Origin: Yponomeuta sedellus
Lineage: Eukaryota > Arthropoda > Insecta > Lepidoptera > Yponomeutidae
Length of the DNA: 64,000 nucleotides
Direction of reading: 5' to 3'
Assembly: GCA_934045075.1 (NCBI GenBank)
Contig: OW203747.1
Coordinates: forward strand, 12,429,894-12,493,893
Every line of letters starts with the position of its first letter. Position 1 is the stretch's first letter. Made by a program: the position numbers and the translations under genes. The notes under the pieces are model-generated. The model made no database searches. It worked only from the letters and a program-made list of their open reading frames with translations, and was not told the DNA's origin. Positions 31,668-42,280 of this stretch are shown here, in pieces.

Positions 31668-32202
31668 CAAAGTCCTGACTGACTCACTTATCAACGCCTA
31701 GCCCAAGCCGTTGGACCTAGGAAGCTGAAATTTCGCACAGCGGCTCTATATAAAGAGGGTCTATATAGATTTCTTAAATTCAAACCCTAAAGGGTTGCCA
31801 AAATTTGTATGGGAGATAAGATAAGAATATTCTTTATTGTACACCAGAGCACATATTATAAAACATGTAATGATACAAAGTACAATTGGCGGCCTTATTG
31901 CTAAAAGCAATTTCTTCCAGACAACCTTACGACGGAAAGTTGCTGGAGGAAATAAGAGACGGGTAGTTGGTGCAAATATGAATATATTAATACACTACTT
32001 ATATAAATAACAATATACCTACATAAACAGATACATACATAGTTATGATAAACTTACATAAATACGTTATAGTAACAATCTACACGATGAGGAAATAAAT
32101 ACAATATTGTGTACCTATATGGAGTCATACGGAAAAGACGAAATGAAAAGGACAATGCACGAATACTAAACTTGCAGGGACAGATAAAATTCCTTAACCT
32201 TG
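31664..32202. repeat. rep-G copy and spacer
   Basis: About 31,818-32,000 is the best rep-G copy: AAGATAAGAATATTCTTTAT, ACAATTGGCGGCCTTATTGC, AGCAATTTCTTCCAGACAAC. Elsewhere I see nothing. Confidence 0.6.
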
Positions 32203-32402
32203 CTTTAATGCACTAATCCGTGCTAAGGACAAATTTAAAAACCTATTTAGAGGCTAAAAAATTCACCCATGCCGGGATTCGAACCCGCAACCTCTGGCTA
32301 TCCGTGCCAGCGCTCTACCAATTGAGCCAATGGGCGACTCACGGCATCAGTGAAATTTCGAACCTCTTTTCACTATTCTCTGTATTACGTACAGGCAGCG
32401 AC
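32203..32402 (-). mobile_element. SINE-C
   Basis: Plus-strand order is tail (AATGCACTAATCCGTGCTAA), tRNA-like module (GGGATTCGAACCCGCAACCT to GAGCCAATGGGCGACTC) and part of the 5' flank to CTGTATTACGTACAGGCAGC. Confidence 0.85.
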
Positions 32403-32821
32403 GTTTCGACGACGTTACAGCCATCGTGGTCACGAGAAGACTGATGGCTGGCACCCGTTCGCACCTTCGGCTGATGAGTTTTCAGACTACCCTCAATCAG
32501 CCATCACAAAGCACTATTAGGATTTAATAATAATATTAGGAAAATATTCTAACTATGTGTACAAGTGACGAAAGTTTAAAATATGTTAAAATAAATACTC
32601 TTCAACACAATTTATTGAGCACGTGTTTCGCCGTTTTTCTAAATTTAACCCTTATGGGTCTGAACGGGCTGCAAAAAAAAGTCCGCGCGGACGGAGTCGC
32701 GGGCAACGGTAGTATTTTTATTTACACAGTGTCACTCTCGCAGTTTAGACATATCGAACGACACCCTCTAGCTGAAACCCTTCAAGCCGTTTGGACTACA
32801 GAGTGTAGCAAAGAAATACCT
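32403..32821. other. No recognised gene
   Basis: Begins with GTTTCGACGACGTTACAGCC, akin to the loop segment of the 35,545 repeat. No gene. Confidence 0.4.
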
Positions 32822-33094
32822 ATTTAGAGGTATTCCACCCATGCCGGGATTCGAACCCGCGACCTCTGCCTATCCGTGCCAGCTCTCTTTCCAACTGAGC
32901 TAATGGGCGGCTCACCGGCATCAGTCAAATTTCGAACCTCTTTATAATATTCTCTGTATTACGTACAGGCAACGACATCTGGCTGAAGTAATTTGCATCA
33001 CTTGCAGCCCCGGGTACCTACTTTGCAGTTAGGTTTTACATCGGAATTATATTTTAAATTTGTCCTTAGCACGCGTTAGTGCATTAAAAATAAC
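32822..33094 (-). mobile_element. SINE-C with inverted tail
   Basis: 32,822-33,050 is a minus-strand copy from module to 5' flank. 33,055-33,094 is the SINE-C tail in the opposite orientation (TTGTCCTTAGCACGCGTTAG), so the element folds back on itself. Confidence 0.8.
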
Positions 33095-33242
33095 AATATA
33101 AGCAAAGAAATATACAAAGACACACACACATACACACAAAAACATACATTCGAAAATAACCCACCTTCTGGCTATGTCGATTCAAATAACCCACCCACTC
33201 TCATTTGGTCTTAAAAACCAAATGAGAGTGGGTGCTTGAAAA
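33095..33242. repeat. Perfect hairpin and spacer
   Basis: At about 33,197-33,235 ACCCACTCTCATTTGGT is followed by 7 bases and its exact complement. The preceding CA-rich run is short. Confidence 0.85.
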
Positions 33243-33300
33243 ATATGTAATTTTAAAAACCTATTTAGAGGCTAAAATTTCCACCCATGCCGGGATTCGA
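33243..33300 (-). mobile_element. SINE-C tail scrap
   Basis: AAAACCTATTTAGAGGCTAA then CCACCCATGCCGGGATTCGA, broken inside the B box. Confidence 0.8.
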
Positions 33301-33593
33301 AATATGTAATTGGTATGACGGAAATGTAAAGGTCGATCAGCGGTCGACTGTACGCCCTAACATAACATAGGGTGTCTAAAAGGGACACTCTAAATTGGAA
33401 CCCTTTTGTTACTCGGGGTATGCGAATTATGTCGGTAATTTTATTGGCGGCACCCTCTCCGGAGAAGCAATTTTCTAACGAACTAAAGTGTGGTTGAGGG
33501 CGGTTCCTAGCGGGTTTTATCACCAATCCGATCTTTTTTTTTTTTTAGGGAGTAGGTGTAAAAATATCTGCATGATATGCAAAGTATCATCAA
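33301..33593. other. No recognisable content
   Basis: No gene or repeat seen, apart from a T-run near 33,535-33,546. Confidence 0.35.
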
Positions 33594-34025
33594 GACGGCC
33601 GCGGTGGCGCAGCGGTTTGGCATGCTGACTGTAAAACCGAAGGTCTTGGGTTCGATCTCAGGTCAAACTAGGAAACGAGCTTTTCTAGTTTGTCTCGGGT
33701 CTTGGATGTTATTTATGTATTTATTGTTAAAACTGTTTTTATACGGATTTATGCTCGTTTATTACATTTTTTTTATAATTTTCCAACGTTTCGGCACTTT
33801 TTCAGGTGCCGTGGTCCCGGATGACATAAATCCGATGATGGTCCGTATAAAAACAGTTTTAATTATGTCTACTGCTCGTGTTAACCTTAGAAAATACTAT
33901 GTATTTATTGTATTAAATCTATCGTCGAGTTAGCACCTATAACACAAGTCATTTAGTTGTACTTAATATGGGGCTAACGAGATCTGTGTAATATGTCCAT
34001 GAATATATATTTTTTATTATTATTT
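33594..34025 (+). mobile_element. SINE-B split by a short insertion
   Basis: The head has GGTGGCGCAGCGGTTTGGCA and a B box GGGTTCGATCTCAGG; the tail is ATCTATCGTCGAGTTAGCAC to TGTGTAATATGTCCATGAAT. It is interrupted at 33,727-33,897 by an insertion that duplicated 13 bases of the SINE (TATGTATTTATTG at 33,714-33,726 and 33,898-33,910). The copies at 38,961 and 58,935 show the uninterrupted structure. Confidence 0.9.
33727..33897 (-). mobile_element. Short retroposon-like element, 171 bp
   Basis: Read on the minus strand it starts GTATTTTCTAAGGTTAACAC and ends in a TTTTATACGGATTT-type arm pairing. Two inverted arms of about 20 bp (33,728-33,748 and 33,843-33,862) face each other across a loop that includes CGTTTCGGCAC and GGTGCCGTGGTC. 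The 13-bp duplication and precise ends show it moved as a unit. No A/B box, ORF or poly(A) is visible. A second, internally shorter copy with its own 12-bp duplication is at 52,127-52,243. Confidence 0.85.
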
Positions 34026-35544
34026 ACAAAGTCTATGCTAATAAATAAATAAATTGACCTTCTGCCAAACTGTATCGCAGTTTAACCGCAGACACTCTCA
34101 GTAAACAATCGTCTGTTTAATTTCAATTTCAATAGTTTATGGCCATAAATTACAGTTGTAAAGATGGTATAACATAAATATATTGCACATTGTAATTTTA
34201 CATAAAATAATATGAATATTATTTAATTAAAACATTTTTTTGAATAACATAACAAACCACGCGTGCCCACCGCGGATTGGCAATTACAAGCCCTGACGTA
34301 GTTGAACACCTTATCAATATATTGAATTACTGACAATAGAAATTTCAGCTTAGAAGTATAATGGGATTATTAGTTTTGTACGTACTGGCCACACGTGGTG
34401 TCAACCACCATGGGTTTAAATTTTGAGCGACTCATTCATGAAGATAAATCATTGAGTAAATCCGCGCAGGCGGGATCAGATTGCGTTCGCAGCGTGTCGA
34501 TGGCATGCCATCGTGGTGAGGGGATTTGCCAATCAGCGTAAGGGACTCTCTGATTGTCGACCAGGGTACGCCAGATGTCGTTCGGCGAGACTCCTTTCAT
34601 GGACCCCACGATTGCATCTCACAGTTACTTTTCCACCGTAGTCACTACGGTGTGTGGTTGTAAATAGTAGATTGCTTGACGAGGGTAGAAATAATCAATT
34701 CCCGACGTATTGAGACGCCCGAACGCAGCGAGGGCGGCTATAGTCCGAGTAGGAATTGATTCTCTTACCTGTGTTAAACACTCACTTTTCATTTCGAATA
34801 TGAGGAAAATAAAAACTCATTTTTAATATTCAAATGTTAGCATAAAAGATTACTACCTATTTTTTTGAATTCCGTCACAGATACTATAACAGATTAGTAC
34901 GCGCCAATTTAAGTCGACTTTTTAAATTATAAATATGGAACTCGCCGCGTAATTGTTGCGGCTTATTCCGCTTAAAGAAGTTTGCGCTAAGTTCACACTG
35001 GCTGTTTAGAAACTCACATGGCCACAGCATTTTTTTAATTAGTTTTTTTTAAAAGCCTATTTATTACAAAAACTGTTCATAACTGACAGTAGTTCTATTT
35101 TTAAAGTTCATTCCTGCCCCTAAGTGGGAAGTAATTTGTATGAGTTTTTCCCTCCCTATGGAGGGAAACAGCATTTTCCACCCAATAATCAGATCAAAAC
35201 ATCACTACTTTCCGAGTATAAGAAATGAAAAAATGTTTATCCTTTGCAAAAATTTTACTTTACCGCTGCGTAATTGGAAAAGCGATAGTGGATACGCGCA
35301 ACAATAACCGCGTTTTTTACCGCCCTCGTTAGTTGCGCAATACGCCGCGCACGCGGCGCTCGCATTGTTTCCACTTTCTTCCGCCCAGCGTAATGCGCGG
35401 CCGGTATTCTGGGACTGTCGGTACGCTGGCCGAAGACGCGCTGCGAGTGAAAAATAATATAATAATAATTAATAATAATATATTAGTGTCAATAGTTTTT
35501 CCGAAAATCACCAATAACTTCAACTTTCTTTTGTTTATAGTTAT
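34026..35544. other. No recognised gene
   Basis: The longest stretch free of recognised repeats apart from the LINE-type word GTGCCCACCGCGGATTGGCA near 34,265. Open frames are short and show no family. A host exon cannot be excluded here. Confidence 0.4.
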
Positions 35545-35660
35545 ATATTAAACGGGTCATATCGCGATTATTTATTAGGTTAAACGTAATTAGCTTATTT
35601 CCCGACGTTTCGGCAGCGTTACAGTTGTCGTGGGGAAGACCGAGACCACGGCAACTTTCG
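35545..35660. repeat. Repeat related to 24,915
   Basis: ACGGGTCATATCGCGATTAT and TTATTAGGTTAAACGTAA are followed by TTTCCCGACGTTTCGGCAGC, a word common in lepidopteran repeats, then a GTGGGGAAGACCGAGACCAC segment. Confidence 0.6.
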
Positions 35661-36161
35661 TTTCTTTCGTTTTTTCACCATTTTATTATTATTATTATTA
35701 TTAATACTTTATTGCACCATAAAATTGTACAAATTGTACATTTTCGTAGTTGTTGCCCCATCACTTTAGTTCAGCGTATTAAATATTCCTGAAAACAGCT
35801 CAGTTGGTGTCCGGAGCCGGTCCCGCGTCGAACGACACCACTCGCAGTCAGCTGAGAAGTGAAAATAATTTTGTTGCTACTATTGATGCAGTACATTGTG
35901 AACATCTCCTCTGCAGTTCTGACAGAAAGACCAGCCACTAGTCTTGCAAGCCCATCGTATATCGAAACCGTTCAATTTGCAAATATTTACCGACAGCTTT
36001 TGAATACGGTACATGAGCATGTTAAAAACGCTTCCGTATTTTGCGTCCGGATTGGAAAAACGCTCCGCGTATTGTTTTCATTTCACACTTAACCGCTGTT
36101 GCAGTTGAAAATGAATTGGTATTACAAATGAATGAATAATGAAAATTCTACGATGATGATC
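35661..36161. other. No recognised gene
   Basis: A scrap of 5S-SINE body (AGACCAGCCACTAGTCTTGC) is at about 35,928-35,950. An open frame at 35,859-36,092 overlaps it and is not convincing. Confidence 0.4.
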
Positions 36162-36250
36162 GACCCTTTGTCCCCATTGCGAGGGCACAGGTCTCTTCCT
36201 GCATCGCTGAAGGTTTATGCCGTACGCCACCGCGGGGGCCAAGTCCGGGA
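36162..36250 (-). mobile_element. 5S-SINE tail
   Basis: Plus-strand AGGTCTCTTCCTGCATCGCT and CCACCGCGGGGGCCAAGTCC, cut after CCGGG. Confidence 0.75.
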
Positions 36251-36739
36251 AAATTCTTTATTGCACTAAAAATACATTTATACAACGGCCAGCTTAATAC
36301 TACATAGTATTTTCTTCTAGCTAAGGTGATGCGGATAGTAAATGGGGTAGTGCCAGTTAACTATATAATGTAGGAGCGATTTATCGGATAAACTAGACTA
36401 ACTACTTACATAATACAATTATAGTTTAAGTATCTTTTGTAAAGCAAATATATATTTTTTAATGCACTAAGGCGTGCTAAGGCTTAGCCTCTAAATAGGT
36501 TTTTTAAATACCAAATATAGTTATAGTAGCTGTTTCCCAGGCCAGTGTATTTAATTCCACAAGATTTTATATTTCTTTCCCTTGATCGAAACGCCGGCAA
36601 CGTGATTTCACTGGCGTAGCGTGACGATCTCGTATCGCTGGTCAATCAATGTTACGTCGGCGGCAAAGTGGCGCAATCGCCGATAATTTCTTGTGTTAGC
36701 CGTGAGAAGATGATCCAATTCATTGTTACTTTTAAATAT
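36251..36739. repeat. rep-G fragment and SINE-C scraps
   Basis: 36,247-36,380 is a rep-G-like piece (ATTCTTTATTGCACTAAAAA). 36,458-36,515 joins inverted SINE-C tail words (AATGCACTAAGGCGTGCTAA with TTAGCCTCTAAATAGG). The remainder is unremarkable. Confidence 0.5.
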
Positions 36740-37018
36740 AACTAGCTCGGCCCCACGGTTTATTAGGGAAAATTTATTGTGTATTAACAGTAAAATTATA
36801 ACTAGCTCGGCCCCACGGTTTATTAGGGAAAATTAATTGTGTATTAACGGTAAATAATATTTTCCCTCAGTAAAACGTAGCCTATGTGTTAATCCAGGGT
36901 GTCAGCTAACTCCATGCCAAATTTGATTAAAATCTCTCCAGCCGTTTAGACGTGAAGAAGTAACAAACATACACACTCACAAATTTTCGCCTTTATAATA
37001 TTAGTATGATAATAGTGT
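36740..37018 (+). repeat. rep-Z relative with a 60-bp tandem duplication
   Basis: The unit AACTAGCTCGGCCCCACGGT plus about 40 following bases occurs twice, starting near 36,740 and 36,799. The uninterrupted remainder ends with TTTCGCCTTTATAATATTAG. Confidence 0.8.
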
Positions 37019-37082
37019 GATGTGGTGTGATTTGTGTAATTTTTACACAACACAATCACCTGCCATGCTAAACTAGGATGCC

Positions 37083-37192
37083 CTGATGGTAATATGCTCA
37101 AATTGGTAGAGCGTTGGCACGGATAGCCAGAGGTTGCGGGTTCGAATCCCGGCATGGGTGAAATTTTTAGCCTCTAAATAGGTTTTTAAATA
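37083..37192 (+). mobile_element. SINE-C, module and tail
   Basis: GCTCAAATTGGTAGAGCGTT replaces the usual A-box words. The B box GGTTCGAATCCCGG and tail GCCTCTAAATAGG are intact. The preceding 37,048-37,082 is a SINE-M scrap (CACAACACAATCACCTGCC). Confidence 0.8.
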
Positions 37193-37315
37193 TGCTCCTG
37201 TATTCTTCTTGTTCTGCATGTACCGACTCCTATCAGAGGCTCGAGGTTACCAATACAATCAAGGAACTGGCACTCTGTTGAAACCAGTGTCGTAGGTTGT
37301 GTAGTCACATACATA

Positions 37316-37318
37316 CTA

Positions 37319-37354
<36 letters not shown>

Positions 37355-37590
37355 ACATACATACATACATACATACATACATACATACATACATACATAC
37401 ATACATACATACATACATACATACATACATACATACATACATACATACATACATACATACATACATACATACATACATACATACATACATACATACATAC
37501 ATACATACATACATACATACATACATACATACATACATACATACATACATACATACATACATACATACATACATACATACATACACACAT
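37316..37590. repeat. (CATA)n microsatellite with (CA)n
   Basis: A CATA run of more than 60 units with a (CA)n segment at about 37,331-37,352 and ACACAC interruptions at the right end. Long open frames across it on both strands are artefacts. Confidence 0.98.
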
Positions 37591-37984
37591 ACACACACAT
37601 CCATGGGCTCCTCGCCGTCGGGTAAAAATAATAAAGTTCTTTCTGTTCTTTGGTAGACTTTAATAAAATCTCCGACGCCACGCTTCGCTTACCGTATTGA
37701 TACAATAGTTTAAAATTATATAGTTCACTCTAAACCATACAGTCACATCCTACAAAGTCATGATAATATCCGGAAGTACCAACGGAGCATCTTGAGCAAA
37801 GAATACTCTACTATATATATAGGTATGTATTACAAGAAACTATCGTAAAATCGCTGTTTTTTTACGATTCGCCTAGCGCACTCGTAAAACCTTTGTACAG
37901 TTTGACGGACTCGATTTATTTGGGGAAAAAGCGCTTTATTTCAACGCGGTATAGATTTGTACCTACGTATATACTCGTAATAAT
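37591..37984. other. No recognisable content
   Basis: No gene or repeat family seen. Confidence 0.4.
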
Positions 37985-38160
37985 AATAAATTCCACACAA
38001 CACAGTCACTTGTCCTGGTCCCAAACTAGGATACCCTGTATGATATCACGAAAATGGAAATACAGCCAAAATGAGGCCATTTGTACTGATCTAGTACCTT
38101 CACTAGGTATCGAACTCTGTTTCAGTAGTCATGCGTGTTCACCGCTAAACCATCGAGACG
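37985..38160 (-). mobile_element. SINE-M
   Basis: Left end CACACAACACAGTCACTTGT and CCTGGTCCCAAACTAGGATA; the tRNA-like head at right is eroded (GGTATCGAACTCTG). The best-preserved family member is at 49,905. Confidence 0.65.
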
Positions 38161-38834
38161 AGGCGATAAAACGTAACAACGTCACAACAAAATCACGAGA
38201 AGGTGTCATTATATTGTAGTATTGTACCCTCAGAGTACTGTACGCGCTTCTCGTGTGATTAAACCACAGCTGGCAAGTTTAAAAACTTTGGCAGTAAGCT
38301 TTGAATAGCGTTACTTTGACGTCATCCTATATATGAATAAAGTTTCACTATCGACTGGTAGCCCTGAATCAAGCCGTACTAGATTGATTCCGACTATGTT
38401 TACTACCGGCGTTGTGGGCCGGTTTGTATTTCATTAGTTGCCAGATTTTATTGCGCGGTTTTGTGGTCGCGTTGCGTACGTGGCGATCCTTAGGTTCTTC
38501 GGTCCAATGAGGATGCGGTTGAAGAGATCTTCGTGTCTTTGGTGGTTGATTTTAGGTACGGAGTGCTGCCTGATGTTGGATGCGTATATATTTCGAAATT
38601 GACAAAATATATCGGTTATATCAACGAAAAACCAATCCAACATCTGAAAAATCAAAATTTTTATTTTTGAAAAATTTATATATGGGATATCCATCTGTAA
38701 TTGGAGGCGCATTATGTAACGATCTCAATAATAATATAGGAGGTAAATAAATATTTTAGAAGTTAATGTTACCACTGTAGATAGATCATTAAACAAATCA
38801 AATCGAATGAAAAGTAGCACTGGAGACTCACACA
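38161..38834. other. No recognised gene
   Basis: A minus-strand open frame (38,434-38,712) has no recognisable domain. Complementary words (GATGTTGGATGCGTATATAT against CAATCCAACATC) form a loose inverted repeat. Confidence 0.4.
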
Positions 38835-38930
38835 CACACACATGCGTGTATCCCGAAGAGGTAGGCCAAGACCAGGGCCTGCCACTTGCTACAATCCTGA
38901 CAGATCTCTCTTATCAATGTCAATAATACC
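38835..38930 (-). pseudogene. LINE-T 3' scrap next to (CA)n
   Basis: GCGTGTATCCCGAAGAGGTA and CAGGGCCTGCCACTTGC correspond to the last ~90 bases of LINE-T. The tail side carries (CA)n at 38,829-38,843 rather than CATA. Confidence 0.65.
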
Positions 38931-38960
38931 TTGACTAATCAGAACAATGTAGCCTATATT

Positions 38961-39205
38961 GACGACGGCCTCGGTGCCGCGGCGGTTTGGCACGCTGACT
39001 GTAAAACCGCAGGTCACGGGTTCGATCCCCGGCCGGGTCAAACTAGGAAACGATTTTTTCTAGTTTGTCTCCGGTCTTGGATGTTGTCTATGTATTAAAT
39101 CTATCGTCGAGTTAGCACCTGTAACACAAGTCATTTAGTTGTACTTGGTATAGGGCTAGCGAGATCTGTGTAATATGTCCATGAATATTTATTATTATAA
39201 TAATT
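38961..39205 (+). mobile_element. SINE-B, full length
   Basis: Head GCCGCGGCGGTTTGGCACGC, B box GGGTTCGATCCCCGG, then AACTAGGAAACGATTTTTTC, GTCTTGGATGTTGTC, AGTTAGCACCTGTAACACAA and an ATTATTAT tail. It lacks the ATTTATTGTA word present in other copies. Confidence 0.88.
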
Positions 39206-39559
39206 CGCAAAATTTCCATAAAAATCGAATTGTCATGTGAACATCTCAAGAAAGAACCCTTTATTTTATCTTTCATAAGAAACGCCCGGCATTCTTTCTT
39301 ACCACCCTGAGCGTCTGAAACAAGACATTTGGCTCGACAACGTGTACTCGTTTCACCTTAAGGGCTGAGTGGCGACAGTGTCGGCCCGAGGGGCGTACGG
39401 GAATATGCTTCTCAGCATTTTTGCGTGAGAAGCGACCTCTTGCCATTGTCGCAGACCATATTTTCATCGGACCGATGGAGGCCGTCCGTATTTTATGGGA
39501 TACGCCAGTGGTTGTTGGCCCTGAATCGTCTGTCATCGTAAAAGTAAATTTTAAATTTA
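39206..39559. other. Unassigned ORF region
   Basis: A minus-strand frame (39,593-39,273) encodes a basic product (RGRFSRKNAEKHIPVRPSGR and LFQTLRVVRKNAGRFL). I do not recognise it. It could be an exon or an old LINE piece; there is no support beyond the open frame. Confidence 0.3.
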
Positions 39560-39680
39560 ATTGCTGGATGGATGGATGGACTGAGTGCGGCAAGCTGAAG
39601 ACAGGGCGCTATGGCGCTCATCAGGGGAGGGCTATGTCCAGCAGTGGACTATTACCCTGACGATAATAATGATGAAAAAA
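39560..39680 (+). pseudogene. LINE-E 3' end
   Basis: GTGCGGCAAGCTGAAGACAG and GGCGCTATGGCGCTCATCAG run to GGGCTATGTCCAGCAGTGGA, then a GATAATAATGATG tail. Confidence 0.7.
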
Positions 39681-39686
39681 TTTACA

Positions 39687-39756
39687 ATGGCGCAATATTT
39701 GGCGTAATTAAATGTCTTGTACATTTGTTTATTTGCGCCAAATATTGCGCTATTTT
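39687..39756. repeat. Hairpin with 15-bp arms
   Basis: GCGCAATATTTGGCG and its complement are separated by about 37 bases. No element ends are evident. Confidence 0.8.
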
Positions 39757-39985
39757 AGATAATATAACTAAATAGCGTTTCCTACATATTTAACTTATTA
39801 TGGGCATGCAAACATGTGGTAAATATTGATTTGAAGATAAATTTGCCAAACATGACATAAATAAATAACTTCGACACAACACAATCACTTGCCCTGCCCT
39901 TCTGTTACGTAAAGGTCCACTATATCTAGTTAATCATTTAGACAACTACAACGTGTCAAATTATGTATGCATTTGACAGCTGGAG
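39757..39985. other. No recognisable content
   Basis: 39,870-39,910 is a small SINE-M scrap (ACACAACACAATCACTTGCC). Otherwise nothing. Confidence 0.4.
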
Positions 39986-40166
39986 TAGATTTAAAAACCT
40001 ATTTAGAGGCTAAAAATTTCACCCATGCCGGGATTGGTAGAGCGCTGGTACGGATAGCCAGAGGTTGCGGGTTCGAATCCCGGCATGGGTAAAATTTTTA
40101 ACCTCTAAATAGGTTTTTAAATTTGTTCCTTAGCACGGGTTAGTGCATTAAAAATAAAAATAGTGT
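39986..40166 (+). mobile_element. SINE-C fold-back pair
   Basis: An inverted tail (TTTAAAAACCTATTTAGAGG to GCCGGGATTG) joins directly to a plus-strand module and tail (GGTAGAGCGCTGGTACGGAT to GTTAGTGCATTAAAAATAAA). Confidence 0.82.
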
Positions 40167-40227
40167 AGCTGGAGTAGCTTAAAAAAAGGAAAAAATAACG
40201 TCGTTTATATCTTCCGCACTAACATAA

Positions 40228-40395
40228 TAATGCCCCTGGTCCCAAACTAGGTTACTCTGCCCTATGGTTAACAGACAGGGACATAACAAACATGTAAGTA
40301 CCCTCAGAATGTGGCCATTTGTACAAATGTACGACGGCCCCCAATTAGAATGGAACTCACGACCTCCGGAGTGATAGATATAAGATTATAATACG
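40228..40395 (-). mobile_element. SINE-M
   Basis: CCCCTGGTCCCAAACTAGGT at left and GAACTCACGACCTCCGGAGT at right, the latter being an eroded B-box region. The middle keeps AATGTGGCCATTTGTACAAA. Confidence 0.65.
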
Positions 40396-40607
40396 TCCTG
40401 CCTGTACTGTACCGGCCCTAGTTTTTATAGTTTCCACTAAAATACTCAAAGTTCAGGTTTCTGAACTGAGAATTTCACTCAGTAAATATTTAAGTTCTGT
40501 CACGAAATTCTCAGTTCAGAACTTGCCTCCTAGAGGCGTTTTATTTGATCTGTGGTCACGTCTTTTCCTTTGAAAAGTCCCACCAGAGACTATTTTAGTG
40601 TGCATTT

Positions 40608-40800
40608 GACGACCTCTATGGCCCAGAGGTAGCGCATCTGCCTACCATGCAAGCTCCGGGTTCGAACCCCGGTTGGGGAAAAAAAAACCCCCAGGTCTTG
40701 AATGTTTACATGTCTGACATGTCGTTATATCTGGTTTTTATAACACATGGTACCCTAGTGGGGCCAGAAGCAATGTATTTGCCTGTATGCAAATGTTACG
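40608..40800 (+). mobile_element. SINE-A
   Basis: Head GACGACCTCTATGGCCCAGA, B box GGGTTCGAACCCCGG, tail CCCAGGTCTTGAATGTTTAC to GGGGCCAGAAGCAATGTATT. Confidence 0.85.
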
Positions 40801-41402
40801 TATTTGAAAAAAGAGAGAGGGAGATAGAGAGAAAGAAAATGAGAGAGAACAATAAAAAACACCTGTGTTGCATTAAAATATCTATTTACATTAAACATAT
40901 ATTTTCATGCAAACTTTACAATGGTTGTATTACCTATAGATATGTAGGCAGAACGTGACTGAAAGAAATTGAAAAAAAAAGTGATTATTCACTTAAGTAA
41001 CTAAAATCAAGTTCGATAGAGAATAGGAGTCAGGACAGACAAACGGTCTTGCCTACCCCACTCTCCCTCTACAAATAGTTTTCCTTTCGCCTCGAGGGTG
41101 GACGCGTCGTGAATTCCGAAGAAAGGTTTTATTTGAACGTTTTATGTCCGTGCGGATAAAAATCTTCGCCATGACACGTTCGGGCGATGCGTTATGGGTT
41201 GTGTAAAGGGTGTCTTTGAAGGGAGGCGCCGTCTCTTATATTTCTTCGCTCTGGGACATAATCATATCTTTATCATATCTCAGGGTGTTCTTGAATAAAA
41301 TCGCGTAGTCTTTTGAAATATAGATCTGATGGCTATGTATTTATAATTGTAATACTAAAATTTAGGGCCGCCTTCTGATTTGAAAATTTCACGAAGTATA
41401 TA
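40801..41402. other. No recognised gene
   Basis: A purine-rich (GAGA) segment lies at about 40,810-40,850. No gene. Confidence 0.4.
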
Positions 41403-41454
41403 CAGGGTGTCTCATTCAAATCGGTCAGTATGGGAAAGTCTGAAACTATAAGAC

Positions 41455-41458
41455 ATAC
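41455..41458 (+). repeat. Target-site duplication, left (ATAC)
   Basis: ATAC precedes the left LTR and recurs at 47,851-47,854 after the right LTR. The intact inverted arm of the MITE has ATAC once at this point, confirming the duplication. Confidence 0.92.
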
Positions 41459-42233
41459 TGTCATGGTGGGTCACTCGGGTGTATTGAAACGACGTGAACT
41501 TCGTGACGATGTAATATATAATCTATGTAAACATTGATTTTTTTTTTTTTTTAATTACTTAGAAACTAGGCTATCAGCACAAACTAAGCCGAAGCTCGAG
41601 AAACAACAAAAAAAAACTTAAATAAAATAAAGCAAAACAAAAAAAAAGTTTTATCTGACTTGGGATTCGAAGCGGCTGTCTATGGAACCACGATCGGCGA
41701 CGTTTCCTCTTTAGCCACCGAGGATGCAAGTTGAAAGTCGAAAATGTTGTACCGCCTCAACCGGCTCAGTGACGTCGACGAATGGAATGTGCTGCATGAA
41801 GTATTGTTAGCCAGAATGGACAGGGCGTTGCCATAGGCTGCGGGCAATGAAGAGAAACTTACTTTGTTAAGAGCCATGGACGACGTTGTATGCAACAGTC
41901 ATAGAAAGAATGCTCACCCCGTGTCTCGGAAATCCAAACACAAACCAAACGAAATTTGAAACTTCTACTCGTATGATAATACTTTGCTCACTACATGAAC
42001 TTCACGTCACTTATATGGCTGTAGGTGAAACTAGAATAACAATACGTCCTTCGCAAACTTTATTTTCCTTTTAGGAACTTCACTCAGTTCATTTCCCATC
42101 TTTTTTATTTTCTGTCACCGCCGTTTTTTCCTCTACCCCCCAAGCGGAACCAAAAATAAAAATCTAACTTACCCGACTTTCAACCCTCAATCTGAAAACG
42201 GCCAGCGACATCTAGAGGGCAGCGCACATCACA
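41459..42233 (-). repeat. 3' LTR
   Basis: 775 bp, TG...CA ends. A possible polyadenylation signal AATAAA is on the minus strand at about 42,058-42,063. The minus-strand sequence ATGGCTCTTAACAAAGTAAG (about 41,858-41,877) includes a consensus splice donor GTAAGT. Confidence 0.95.
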
Positions 42234-42235
42234 AT

Positions 42236-42252
42236 ATCCCCCCTCTTAAAAA
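42236..42252 (-). other. Polypurine tract
   Basis: Minus strand TTTTTAAGAGGGGGGAT, directly upstream of the 3' LTR. This is the expected plus-strand primer for reverse transcription. Confidence 0.85.
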
Positions 42253-42280
42253 GAATCCAAACTGGATATCCCAGCTGGAT

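Noticed and set aside
41680..41895. 71-codon ORF in each LTR as a gene
   Set aside because: No family resemblance; its presence in both LTRs follows from LTR identity.
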